Source: Ipomoea triloba
Lineage: Eukaryota; Streptophyta; Magnoliopsida; Solanales; Convolvulaceae
Reading direction: 5' to 3'
NCBI RefSeq assembly: GCF_003576645.1
Contig: NC_044916.1
Span: forward strand, 32,301,443-32,365,442
Length of the DNA: 64,000 bases
Part shown: piece by piece, positions 22,043-31,911 of the stretch
How the letters are laid out: every line of letters starts with the position of its first letter
Numbering within the stretch: position 1 is the stretch's first letter
Notes under the pieces: generated by a model
The model's database searches: none
Seen by the model: only the letters and a program-made list of their open reading frames with translations
Told to the model about the DNA's origin: nothing
Translations under genes and position numbers: made by a program

Positions 22043-22044
<2 letters not shown>
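21799..22044. mobile_element. Foldback element with nested CACCACTCAATGTT repeats
   Basis: About 246 bp between two (TA)n tracts. The left arm (from GTACGGTTTACACC near 21838) and the right arm (to GGTGTAAACCGCACGG near 22005) are near-perfect reverse complements, each with three units of CACCACTCAATGTT(A)(A/C)G(A/G)AAT. The two arms could form a hairpin of about 80 bp. There is no coding potential; a foldback MITE is the likely class. Confidence 0.75.

Positions 22045-22137
<93 letters not shown>
22045..22137. repeat. (TA)n microsatellite, right of foldback
   Basis: About 46 uninterrupted TA units. The sequence directly after it (GAGGCTGTTAAGATGAGAAC) looks like another element end. Confidence 0.9.
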
Positions 22138-22140
<3 letters not shown>

Positions 22141-23106
22141 GCTGTTAAGATGAGAACAGGTTGTCCAGGAAATAACTAAGAATCATTCATAGTCGTCCAC
22201 GTATCTAGATCTAACTGATCAGAAACAATGATTTTTTTTTTTAAAAAATGCAGTGACATTTTCGTAAATAATTAAACATTGAAGTGTAAGTAAATTGCGT
22301 TAAAAGTGGAAGTAAATTGCGTTAAAAGTGCTATAAGTGTAAATAAAATGTATTAAAAATGCAACAAATGATGTATACTAAGTAGTACTGTCAAAATGGG
22401 CCGAAACCCACAAGCTAGCCTGCACCCGATCCGCGATGAGGCGGGTTAGGACTAAAAAAAAATTGACCCGCGAAAGAGCAGGCGTAACATGCCCAAAAAG
22501 ACTTGCAAGCCAGACCCTATTTGTGTGTGTGTTTAAAAAAACTCGCTGGTCGGCCCATTTTGACCAGCTTAGTTGAAAAGCTTCCCTTAGGTGAAAAATA
22601 TGGTTTAATCTCAATCATTAATTCAGTTCATATTAAGGGTCATAATGAACCTACTTAAAAAAATGTGGTGGCATTTTGGTAATTTTGTATAAGTTTTTTT
22701 TTTTTCCTTTCAAATCATTTTTTTTCCTTTTTGCAAAGAACAATGTTGTACCCTTCAGAGCACACGGGTGTATCTTCCAGTGTACATTGTTGTGTATCTG
22801 AGAGCATATTGTTGAGCACTTGAGCCGTCCAAAGCATATTGTTGTGTCTTTTAGAATACATTGTTATGCCTTTGAATTGCATATTATTTTGCCTTAGAAT
22901 ACACAATATTGAGCTTTACAGAGCACATTATTGTTGTGCCTTCGAAGTGCATGTTGTTTTGCCTTGGACTATACATTGTTGAGCATTCCAGATCACATTG
23001 TTAAGTATTCCATAACACATTATTTAGCCTTCCAAAGCACATTGTTGAAGATCGTAGGTGGTGAACTTTATTTAAAAAAATCAGTTAATCTTGATCACTA
23101 ATTATT
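22138..23106. mobile_element. Transposon-like, minisatellite-bearing region
   Basis: After the TA tract comes GAGGCTGTTAAGATGAGAAC, an end-like sequence. From about 22738 to 23050 a degenerate unit resembling CCAGAGCACATTGTTG(A/T)GC repeats about a dozen times; related units recur at 30190-30350. No protein is recognised. The element's exact ends are not resolved. Confidence 0.4.
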
Positions 23107-23821
23107 GTACCATTTTACGGGAAAGCCATAGATCCGAAAATCATGTGATACTATGATGCTTAATTTTAGGGTGAGAGAACAAATTTTAACTCAACTAAAA
23201 GTAGTTTTATTTTGATATAAAGTACAGTCTAAGTTGCATGCATAATTGGATGAAAATAGAAAACCTACAAAAGAGGAGAATTGAATATTTTTAAACATCA
23301 GAATATTTAATTGTTCTATATATACGTCCCATCAACTTAAACCTTAATGTCTATAAACACTTAACTAAATATCTATCATATATATTTCATTTCCATTCAA
23401 TCTATAGTAGTTTCATACTATTCCTTTTATATGTTAATAAAAAAACAAAAATTATTAATGTACATAAATATACATTATATTACATACGCACGTATCATGT
23501 AATATGTTTAGGTATAAGTATTGAAGACAAATTCCACGTAGAAATTAAATCAATGTATATAAATTAAGCTTGTTTGGTAAAAGGCAGTACTATGTATGAT
23601 GTGAAACTTGGGTGAAATAATAAATGAGAATTACTATACGGATTCTTTATAAAAAAAAAACAAAAAAAAAAAACTATACGGATTGTACGTCATTTATTTT
23701 GCATTCGATATTGCGATGAGTATATTACTCCGTATTTTATTTGCTGGAATAATATATTATTACACACACGATTCACAGCATACGTACACTACGATTATCA
23801 TAAGACTAAAGCCAGAGAGTA
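23107..23821 (+). pseudogene. UGT relic: promoter plus 34 bp of coding sequence
   Basis: Bases 23107-23787 align with the upstream region of UGT copy E (30666-31765, without the insertion at 30707-31134). They share GATACTATGATGCTTAATTT, AAGTTGCATGCATAATTGGA and AAGCTTGTTTGGTAAA in order. At 23788-23821 the next 34 bases equal an internal part of the copy E gene (32195-32228; residues about 95-106, containing YYDYHKTKARE). The 5' UTR, first 94 codons and rest of the gene are missing, so a deletion joined the promoter to mid-gene. Bases beyond 23821 are unrelated. Confidence 0.85.
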
Positions 23822-24192
23822 ATTGCGTGATTCTCTCTTTAGGGGAGGCCATGCACAAGTTAAGGGGGCTCTCGCTCTCTCTTCCCCTCTACTCTCTCTC
23901 TATCAAGTATCAACATTCAATCTCTTCCCCTCTACTCTCTCTCTATCAAGTATCAACATTCAATAACTACGATGAATAAAAGAGCTTCTTTCAGCTAATT
24001 TCTTGCGTGATTCTCTCTTTAATTTGTAATTGCTACTCTATTCCTCTGAGATTCCAAATGGCAAACAAATTAGTTTTATCCATAACGTTGACTGCTACAC
24101 AAGTATAAGGAAATAAAATTGCTATACTTTTTGGCATAGTGGTAAGCGCCTAACATTTATTTATGATAAGTTGACTGATGTTATAATGTATA
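23822..24192. other. Intergenic region with a 43-bp tandem duplication
   Basis: CTCTTCCCCTCTACTCTCTC plus ATCAAGTATCAACATTCAA occurs twice in tandem at about 23879-23964. TTGCGTGATTCTCTCTTTA also occurs at 23823 and 24003. No gene is seen. Confidence 0.5.
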
Positions 24193-25846
24193 CTAGTGTT
24201 TTACCCGTGCGATGCACGAACAAAATTATATTATTATGAATTTAAATAAATTTTTAAAAATATAAATATTTTAAAATATACAATATAATAATATAGTTGT
24301 AATTCCATATATTCCTTTTTTTTCTCTCTCTCTCTCTCTCTCAAAATCAGTTTCTCTCGGAAAATCAAGAACCATATCTATTGCTCAACTCCTCACCCGT
24401 AGGTATGTATCTTCTTGCACTCTATCTTTTGAAATTTGTATGCATGTAAAGTATGGATGCGTTTATTTACGGATTTGATTTTGGTTTTGGTTTTGTTATC
24501 GGTTGTGTGATGTTAAGAAACAATGGATGATATAAGGCAACAAAATCCGTATGGTGCAAATTCAATGATAATGCCAGTTGGTTTAGGTCACGATGAGATC
24601 GCCTTGCTTAATCTGTACCGTGTCTATTGAGTTTTGAAGCCAACAATTTCTAATTGTTACTGGGTATATGATATTCTAAGATTTTAATATGATTTGTTTT
24701 TTACTGGGTATATGATATTCTAAGATTTTAATATGAGATTGCTCAGTCTCATACTCTGCTTCCTGAGTTTGAGATATGTAGAAGAAGTGTGTTTAAAAAG
24801 TTTTTGGGGTGTTTTCTAAATAGTTGTCAGAGTTGATTGGGTTAATGTGGTTTTTTATTCATCATATTTCTTTTTTTTTTTTATTATTATTAAAATGCAT
24901 CTTATTATTTATATACACAGGAACTGTTGTTCATTGTCACATTCTTGGTGACATTTTTTAATAAAGTCATTTGGGTAGATTATAAAGAGGTAGTTCTATA
25001 TTAAATCTGTATTTTTTAGTGTGTAGTTGATATTTTTTTAAAGAGAAGTATTGTGTATTGCTTTACTTTATAAGTAAAACTAAATATAAATTTAAATTTT
25101 GTATAATTAATATAGTCCCGAATTAATCATGCACACATTTAGATAAATTTATATAAAATAATTGCATAATTAATTTGATTTACTCTTAAGTGTATTTCAT
25201 ATATATTATAATTCCAACAATATGAATAATAACTAAGAAAATTATATTTAAAAAAATGCAAATTTTAATTTTTGTATTAGTAAATTTAAATTTTAATTGG
25301 ATGCATTTCCTTAATGATTGTATAGTACGTCGTATATACAAATAATATTTATATTTATTAATATGTACGTAGGCAAATTCTACAATATAATTTTAGTAAT
25401 TGTAATATATATTGATGGATTTATAATTAAAATAATCACATTTAAAATTAACAAAATTAGCATTTTAATTTTGTATGATTAATATAGTGCATAAATATAA
25501 GTATGTATTTTACTATTAAGTAAATTTCATTTCCTATTTGAATTTTGTTTTCTTTTCCATTTTTTCTTTTTTACCGCTAACATTATTAGTATTAATTAGT
25601 GAATTACGGATCTTTTTTGTTTTCCCTTTTTAGTGCTAACTTTTTTACTGATTATTATTGGTAGTAATAAGTGAATTTCATTTCCTTTTCTATTTTTCAT
25701 TTTCTATTGTTTGANTTTTTTACTGATTATTATTGGTAGTAATAAGTGAATTTCATTTCCTTTTCTATTTTTCATTTTCTATTGTTTGAGCACAAGTGTT
25801 TTGGCGGGCTTGTGCGAAAGGAGGATTTTTTTAATAATAGTATAGA
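24193..25846 (-). mobile_element. Helitron (minus orientation)
   Basis: Read on the minus strand, it starts TCTATACTATTATT at 25846 and ends CTAG at 24193, inserted between A and T as Helitrons do. A perfect short hairpin (CGTGC-ATC-GCACG) lies about 10 nt before CTAG. The 5' end shares TCCTCCTT and CCCGCCAAA with the Helitron at 39036. About 1.65 kb, including a 75-bp false duplication at 25641-25789. No Rep/helicase is seen, so it is non-autonomous. Confidence 0.65.
25641..25789. repeat. False duplication around a single N (25715)
   Basis: The 74 bp before the N (25641-25714) recur directly after it (25716-25789). Same assembly pattern as in the 15.6-21.2 kb region. Confidence 0.85.
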
Positions 25847-27898
25847 TTTCATATCCTTATTGTTATTAATTAGTAATTTTTGATAGAGTTTTCCTTTTTA
25901 TTGGTAACATTATTATTATTATTATTATTATTGTTATTATTATTATGTTTCATGGTAAGTTACTTTTGTTTCCTTTTTCATTTTTCCTGGTAAGTTAATT
26001 TCGTTTCTTTTTCCAGTTTTCATTTTTACTACTAATATTATTAGTATTAATCAATGAATTATGGATCTTTTTTTTTTCCCTTTTTTATTGTGTCTTAAAT
26101 AATTTTTCCTTTTCTATTGTTTAGGTAGAAGTGTTTCGATAGGAATGTACGAAATGAAATTTTTGTTAGAATTTTTCTTTTTATTAGTAATTTTAGTCAA
26201 TTAGAAGATTGATATTGCTTAGAAGGTCACTCATGTGGTTAGTCAATTGGTATCGAGCAATTATGAATTTAAAAAACACAGATCCACTTTATTAGCTAAG
26301 CCCTCAAGCCATTTGTTTCATAGAGATCTAAATGTAAACATATCATTGCATTGTCTTGATCAGAATAACAAACTATTACATTTAAATAAATAAATAAAAA
26401 AGAATGATAACCCACCAGAGCCAGAAGCATAACATCGGAGTGCTGTAAATAAGCACAAGGGAGAGATGAAGATGACCAGGCTATGCATGCAAAATCGGAC
26501 TTGGAGATGACCAGCATTGACGCTTCCTCGCTGCCCCGATACCTCGCCTTGCGCTATACTACGTCCAGAGCCCATTCCATCATGTCCTTGAGAAGATGTC
26601 TTACGGGTCCAGTCCATGCGGGTCGCCCCGTAACTACCAGTACCACTATCACTGCTCCCCTATTCACCACTCGCGTAAGTCTTCCACTTCCAGATTCTCT
26701 GCCTCTCTCAAAATCACCAGAAATCCCACTTCGGGAAGCGCCTCCTGATTTACTTTCTCTTCTATGCACATTATACACTATTTATAGGGGATATATATTT
26801 GTAACTTTATTTGATTGAAAATCATTAATGACTGATTTTATGAAAATATAGAAGGATAATTAATAAAATCAATAATAACTTTATTTGATTGAAAATCATT
26901 GAGGGCTGATTTTATGAAAAATATAAAAAGATAATTAATAAAATCAATAGTTTTACTAAAATAACCCTAAGTTTTGGGGGCAAAACTTGTCCAAACACTT
27001 CTATTATATATATATATAGATATAGATATATTAAATATTTAATATATATTACACAATGCATGGATCGTATGTGTTTTAATAATATATTGACCACGAAACA
27101 AAGCACCCGTATTTTTTTTATTTGTGAGAAAATAGTCAAACAGACCCTTAAACTTTACACGTATATCAATTAGCTAGGCACTAACTTTAAAAATGTGCAA
27201 TTAAACCATACAACTTATTGGTGAATTTGACTCAATAATTTGTTATCCACCTATAATAACTAGTTAATAGGGATTTCGACAATAAAATCGGCAACAGATT
27301 ATCCACGCACCCTTCTTAGTATATGTACTGAATATTATTTTTGATGTATTGAATGTTCATTTATTAAAGATTCATTTTTTAAGTATACTGCTTAAAATGA
27401 ACTTTTAATTTGGATTATGAAAATTATGAAGATTATAAATTAACAATAACATCTAATATACTTTGTAATTTGGATAGATTTGGGTTGTTGTATTGTTGTA
27501 ATGGATTTAGTTGTGTTATCCCAAAACCATTCCCTCTATTTATATTTTCTAGCTAGGCTCCAAGATAGGATGGTTGGCACATGAAAGTAAATTGAATCTT
27601 CTGCAAATTAAAATCAAGAAACACATGATAAGTAAAATAGCACCCACGTACACAAAAATGTGTCCTAATTAATTAGTAGTTAGTATGGTAGTAAGACCTG
27701 CATAGTCCAAACAGTTACTAATTAAGCACAAGTTATTAGAAACATGCATGCTAGTAAGATTTGAAACTTTCATAAAAGCTAATGATAATAAAATAAAAAG
27801 CATGCAAGGCTGGATCCATTTATTACGTGTCATCATTTCAATCCTTTATTATTATGACACTATCTCTTCACATTCTTTGATAATAATTTGATAATAAC
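25847..27898. other. Intergenic region with a GC-rich patch
   Basis: Mostly AT-rich. An ATT microsatellite lies at 25911-25943, just after the Helitron. Bases 26500-26760 are distinctly GC-richer and open in several frames, like a gene scrap, but I cannot name a source. Bases 27040-27110 hold a decayed copy of the UGT upstream hairpin. GAGAAAATAGTCAAACAGACC near 27125 resembles a Mutator-like end with no partner found. Bases 27600-27898 are UGT-type 3' flank. Confidence 0.5.
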
Positions 27899-29365
27899 TT
27901 AATTGAGATTGTTCATGACATTTTCAATAAAACTTTCAAGAAAATTGAAAGATGAGCCACCTTCCTCTAATGCCTTCCTACTCTTTTCTTTAAGTTCTTT
28001 AGCCTTTATTCTTATAGGATTTGTGGTAGAGCGGTCCATAAGACTTGTGATTCCCATTTCTATTTCTTTTGCACTCACATTTTCGGGAACTATTGGTAAA
28101 TGTATTGTTGGATCTCTTGAATCTGTTCTATAATCCATCTTAATTTCCACTGCCATTCCTATATCTCTTACCAATACGAACGCATGTGCTTGTTGATCTG
28201 AGCCTATTGGCCAAGCGGCCATTGGAACTCCAAACCAAATACTCTCTAAAGCCGAATTCCATCCACAATGAGACACGAATCCTCCCACAGCAGGGTGAGC
28301 TAGAACTGCAGTTTGTGGTGCCCATCCTATAACTTTTCCAATATTTTTAGTTCTTTCCAAGAATCCTTCCGGCAGGACCTCTTCGAGATTGCTATACTCG
28401 GTGGCAATTATTGAACCTGGACCTGGTGGCTTTCTCAAGGTCCATAAGAACCTTTGGCCGCTACTTTCAAGTGCATAGGCTATCTCCTTCAATTGAGACT
28501 CGGGAAAAGTAGCGACGCTTCCAAAGCAAAGGAACACAACTGATGAATCTGGTTGGTCATCCAACCATTTCAAGATATGGTTCACGGAATCTTGTTGATT
28601 CTTCTTGGGATGATGGTCTAGGTTTAATATGGGTCCTACAGGGTAGATGGGTGGAACTCTTTTATCATTAGAGAGAGATTCGAGTGCATGCCGCTCTAAG
28701 TCGAAGAAGGTGTTGACGATGATGCCTTTGGCCCGTCGAATTTGCCTGGAAGTTTCAAAGAATTCCGCCCAAACCTTGGGCAGTAACTTGACCGGAAAGG
28801 GTTTGGAATGTGTAGGGATATTGAGATCAGGGTCGGAATCCTTAAACTCCGAGGCATCTTCACCATGGTCGTCTACGAGGGTCTGGAGATGGAATTGAAG
28901 GCCGAGCATGGAAGCACCGGGAGGGTAGAACACGTAAGTGGGGACCCCAAACTCCTCAGCCACATCCATCATGGAGGTACACAGCATGTCCACAACAAAC
29001 CCCGCTAGCCGCTTAGCCGAGGACTTGCGGATTTCATTAACGCAGTAGTCTCTCACTATAGCCTTCTGAGATTCGATGAAGGCTTTGAACATGGAAAGGA
29101 TGTCGGTGTGGCCCTTCAAAGCTTCCAGGTCCTCAGGCAGTAGAACGAACTTCAATCTAGGGTTCATATCCTTGTCACCGGCCAGCAAAGAATCGATGTA
29201 AGAATTAATGTTGGCATCGGGAGCGAAAGACAGTTTCATCATCAAGACAGTGATGGAGAGCTGAGGTTGTCTTTGCAGGAGGAGCTTCGCGGTTTGGAGG
29301 GCAGAAACAAGGTGACCCACTCCAGCGGCAGGAATGAAAATCAGCTCAATATTAGCATCTTCCAT
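27899..29365 (-). CDS. UGT71-type UDP-glycosyltransferase, copy D
   Basis: Predicted 488-residue, intronless glycosyltransferase. Catalytic His18 is in PAAGVGHL and Asp126 in GFVVDML. The PSPG box at residues 348-391 starts [13 protein letters not shown], contains HCGWNS and ends with DQ (WPIGSDQQ). The start is the ATG at 29365. The open frame runs 37 codons further upstream but holds no ATG there and crosses the TATA box at 29453-29460, so the longer reading is excluded. It differs from B, C and E just before the donor site (FGSVATFPESQLKE). The frame is intact. Copy D is separated from A-C by the transposon-rich 14.7-26 kb block. Confidence 0.94.
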   Translation of the reverse strand: MEDANIELIFIPAAGVGHLVSALQTAKLLLQRQPQLSITVLMMKLSFAPDANINSYIDSLLAGDKDMNPRLKFVLLPEDLEALKGHTDILSMFKAFIESQKAIVRDYCVNEIRKSSAKRLAGFVVDMLCTSMMDVAEEFGVPTYVFYPPGASMLGLQFHLQTLVDDHGEDASEFKDSDPDLNIPTHSKPFPVKLLPKVWAEFFETSRQIRRAKGIIVNTFFDLERHALESLSNDKRVPPIYPVGPILNLDHHPKKNQQDSVNHILKWLDDQPDSSVVFLCFGSVATFPESQLKEIAYALESSGQRFLWTLRKPPGPGSIIATEYSNLEEVLPEGFLERTKNIGKVIGWAPQTAVLAHPAVGGFVSHCGWNSALESIWFGVPMAAWPIGSDQQAHAFVLVRDIGMAVEIKMDYRTDSRDPTIHLPIVPENVSAKEIEMGITSLMDRSTTNPIRIKAKELKEKSRKALEEGGSSFNFLESFIENVMNNLN

Positions 29366-29452
29366 TGGAGAGGAGAGGAGAAGACTATGGAGGCAGGATT
29401 GAATATTAGAGAGGGAAAGTATTACGGGGAAAAGGGGGGCTATTGATCTGAG

Positions 29453-29460
29453 TATATATA
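29453..29460 (-). promoter_or_regulatory. TATA box of UGT copy D
   Basis: TATATATA on the minus strand, about 90 bp upstream of the ATG at 29365. It fixes the start codon, since in-frame sequence further 5' would lie outside the transcript. Confidence 0.6.
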
Positions 29461-29732
29461 GAGACCACCGGCCCAACTCCTGCTATTTTTTTTAGTACTA
29501 CCGACCCTGTTACGATGTAGTATCTGTTCACAACTACTTTCTCAATCTACTGACTCTACTATTTATTTATATGCAACGTTAATTTGCACTGTTCTTCTCC
29601 TCTTCTACTACAAGGAGTACAAGCTAAGTATTAAGTAATAATTACGTACGGAGTTGTAGCTGTGATTCACGTCTGATTGAATTTTTAAAGTTTCTTCACA
29701 TCTACACTCATCTTAGAATTTAATACTATTCG

Positions 29733-29772
29733 CTTATTATTACACAATGCACGGATTGTATCGTATGTGTAA
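29733..29772. promoter_or_regulatory. Shared upstream hairpin motif (copy D)
   Basis: TTATTATTACACA and TATGTGTAATAATAA flank ATGCACGGATTGTATCG about 370-410 bp upstream of the ATG, followed by ATCAAATAAACTAGCA and TTTGTTTTAGCTTTTGGATC as in copies B and C. Confidence 0.5.
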
Positions 29773-30697
29773 TAATAATATATTAATCATCAAATAAACT
29801 AGCAATGTTTATTTGTTTTAGCTTTTGGATCTGTGGAAATTAAACCCAGAAACGTGTTTCTTGCTAACTATCAATGATCCAGAATGAAGATTTAAAAAAA
29901 AAATATTGTGGCATTATGATAATTTTGTGTGAGTAAGTTAAATTTTTTAGTCTTTTGGTACATTATGTTTAGGGGTGTATTAGACCCTTTTCCCAAAAAA
30001 AAAAAAAAACAGTGAATCAATGTTATTACCCATGATTTAATTATATATTTTTATGCTTAGCTTAATGAATTGTACATTGCACTAAAAATTTTGTACTATC
30101 ATTTTTATCAGACAAAATTATTTTACACTGCTCAACTTCATTTAGCATATATTAAATGTTACCATAAGTATATTTAATCATTTATAGAGTACAATGTTGC
30201 TTGTGCCTTCCAGAGCACACTGATGATCTGCCTTTCAGAACACCCTGATGTATCTTTCCGTTGTTAACCTTTCAGAGCATATTGTTGTGCCTTCGAATTG
30301 CATATTATTTTGCCTTAGAGTATACATTGTTGAGCTTTCCAAAGCACGCATATTACATGAGTTTTAGAAATGAGGCTCAAAAGTGATATCAGAAATATGC
30401 TAGGCATCGGAATGTATTGAAGCTTAGCTTCCTTTTGAGTTTTTGTCTACATGGCATGTGAATGTTTCTAGTTTCAGTATATAAATGAAGTTGAAGCAAA
30501 TTAAAGGAATTGATCAATTGGAGTAGGAGGGTGAATGTGTGGTGCAGATAAGCTAAGGAATTTCAAGTGCATGCTATGGCTTATCTACGTCTAACATTCC
30601 AACTAAACAGCCAAGATGGCAGAGAGAGACGAAGGATAAAAGATCTGATCTAGACATACGAACTACTGTAACATATTTTACGAGAAACCCATAGAGA
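29773..30697. other. Intergenic region with minisatellite-like DNA
   Basis: Bases 29773-29870 are shared UGT upstream flank. Bases 30190-30350 carry degenerate units like CCAGAGCACA...TTGTTG also found at 22738-23050. No gene is seen. Confidence 0.45.
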
Positions 30698-30706
30698 TGA
30701 AAATTG

Positions 30707-31134
30707 CAGTCGCTATATACGGTGGACCATGGTCCACAATGCATGGTGGACAATGATCACAAAACGACGCTGTTTCAGTAAGTCAGAGAAACGGCGGCCG
30801 TTAGTCATAACGGAGCTCCGTAATTGATACTACAGTTCATCTCAAAAGATACCGCCTCACATTTGTTTTTATATTATCGAACGAAATTGCAATTATATCG
30901 AAAAGAAACTGTAGTTGTATTGAGAGGGAACTACAGTTGTGTTGAACTGATATTGAATAACAGTTTCACCTTTTTGGGTACTGCAGTATTTTTTTTAAAC
31001 GGGTACTGCAGTTGTGTTGAAAGGGAACTGCAATAACACAACTGCAATTGCGTGGAACGGATGCCGTTTTAGCTGTTTGTTTTCATTAATCAAAACGATG
31101 ACGTTTTGATGCGCGGACCATAGTAAAATTTGCG
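30707..31134. mobile_element. Non-autonomous Mutator-like element with internal minisatellite, copy 2
   Basis: TGAAAATTG flanks it on both sides (30698-30706 and 31135-31143), a perfect 9-bp duplication. The paralogous relic at 23130-23150 shows the site without the insertion. Ends are CAGTCGCTATATAC... and, inward from the right, CGCAAATTTTAC.... The interior repeats units such as CTGCAGTTGTGTTGAA. It lies opposite in orientation to the copy at 43099. No protein is encoded. Confidence 0.85.
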
Positions 31135-31821
31135 TGAAAATTGTGTGATACTATGATGCTTAATTTTAGGGTGAGAGAAAAAATTTTACCTCAACCAAAA
31201 GAATGAAGTAGTTTTACTTTAATAAAAGTACAGTCTAAGTTGCATGCATAATTGGATGAAAATAGAAAACCTACAAAAGAGGAGAATTATATTGAATTTT
31301 GTTTAAAGATAGGAATATTTAATTGTTCTATATGTCCCATCGACCTAAATATTAACGTCTATAAACACTTAATTAAATCTCCACCATATATATTTCGTTT
31401 CCATTCAATCTATAGAAGTTTCATAATATTCCTTTTATATGTTGATAAAAAAACAAAATTTATTAATTAATGTAAATAATCATTATATTACGTATAAGCG
31501 CATGTATCATGTTTAATAAGATTCATGTAATATATTCAGGTATAAATATTGAAGACAAATTCCACGTACAAATTAAATAATCATTGTATATAAATTAAGC
31601 TTGTTTGGTAAACGGCAGTACTATGTATGCTGTGAAACATGGGTGATATAATAAATGAGAGGATTGTACGTCATTTATTTTGCATGCGATGAATATATTA
31701 TTTTATTTGATGGAATAATATATTATTACACACGCGATTCACAGCATTAGTACACGTATTATATAATAAAAATTCAGATCGAATAGCTTCATGCATGGTA
31801 CGTCTACATACTCAATAGTCA

Positions 31822-31828
31822 ATATATA
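31822..31828 (+). promoter_or_regulatory. TATA box of UGT copy E
   Basis: ATATATA about 85-90 bp upstream of the ATG at 31912. The equivalent TATATAT is present upstream of the pseudogene near 38455. Confidence 0.5.
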
Positions 31829-31911
31829 CCTACCTTAATTGTTCTCAAAAAAACATACATAACTACCTACGACAATTGTTCTCATCTCCACATACTACAC
31901 AGTCCTTTTCA

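Noticed and set aside
26483..26818. GC-richer open frames on both strands
   Set aside because: Coding-like composition but no recognised domain, start or splice support; noted only as a possible gene scrap.
29366..29476. 37-residue N-terminal extension of UGT copy D
   Set aside because: No ATG is present in this part of the frame, and it spans the TATA box; the conserved family start is the ATG at 29365.
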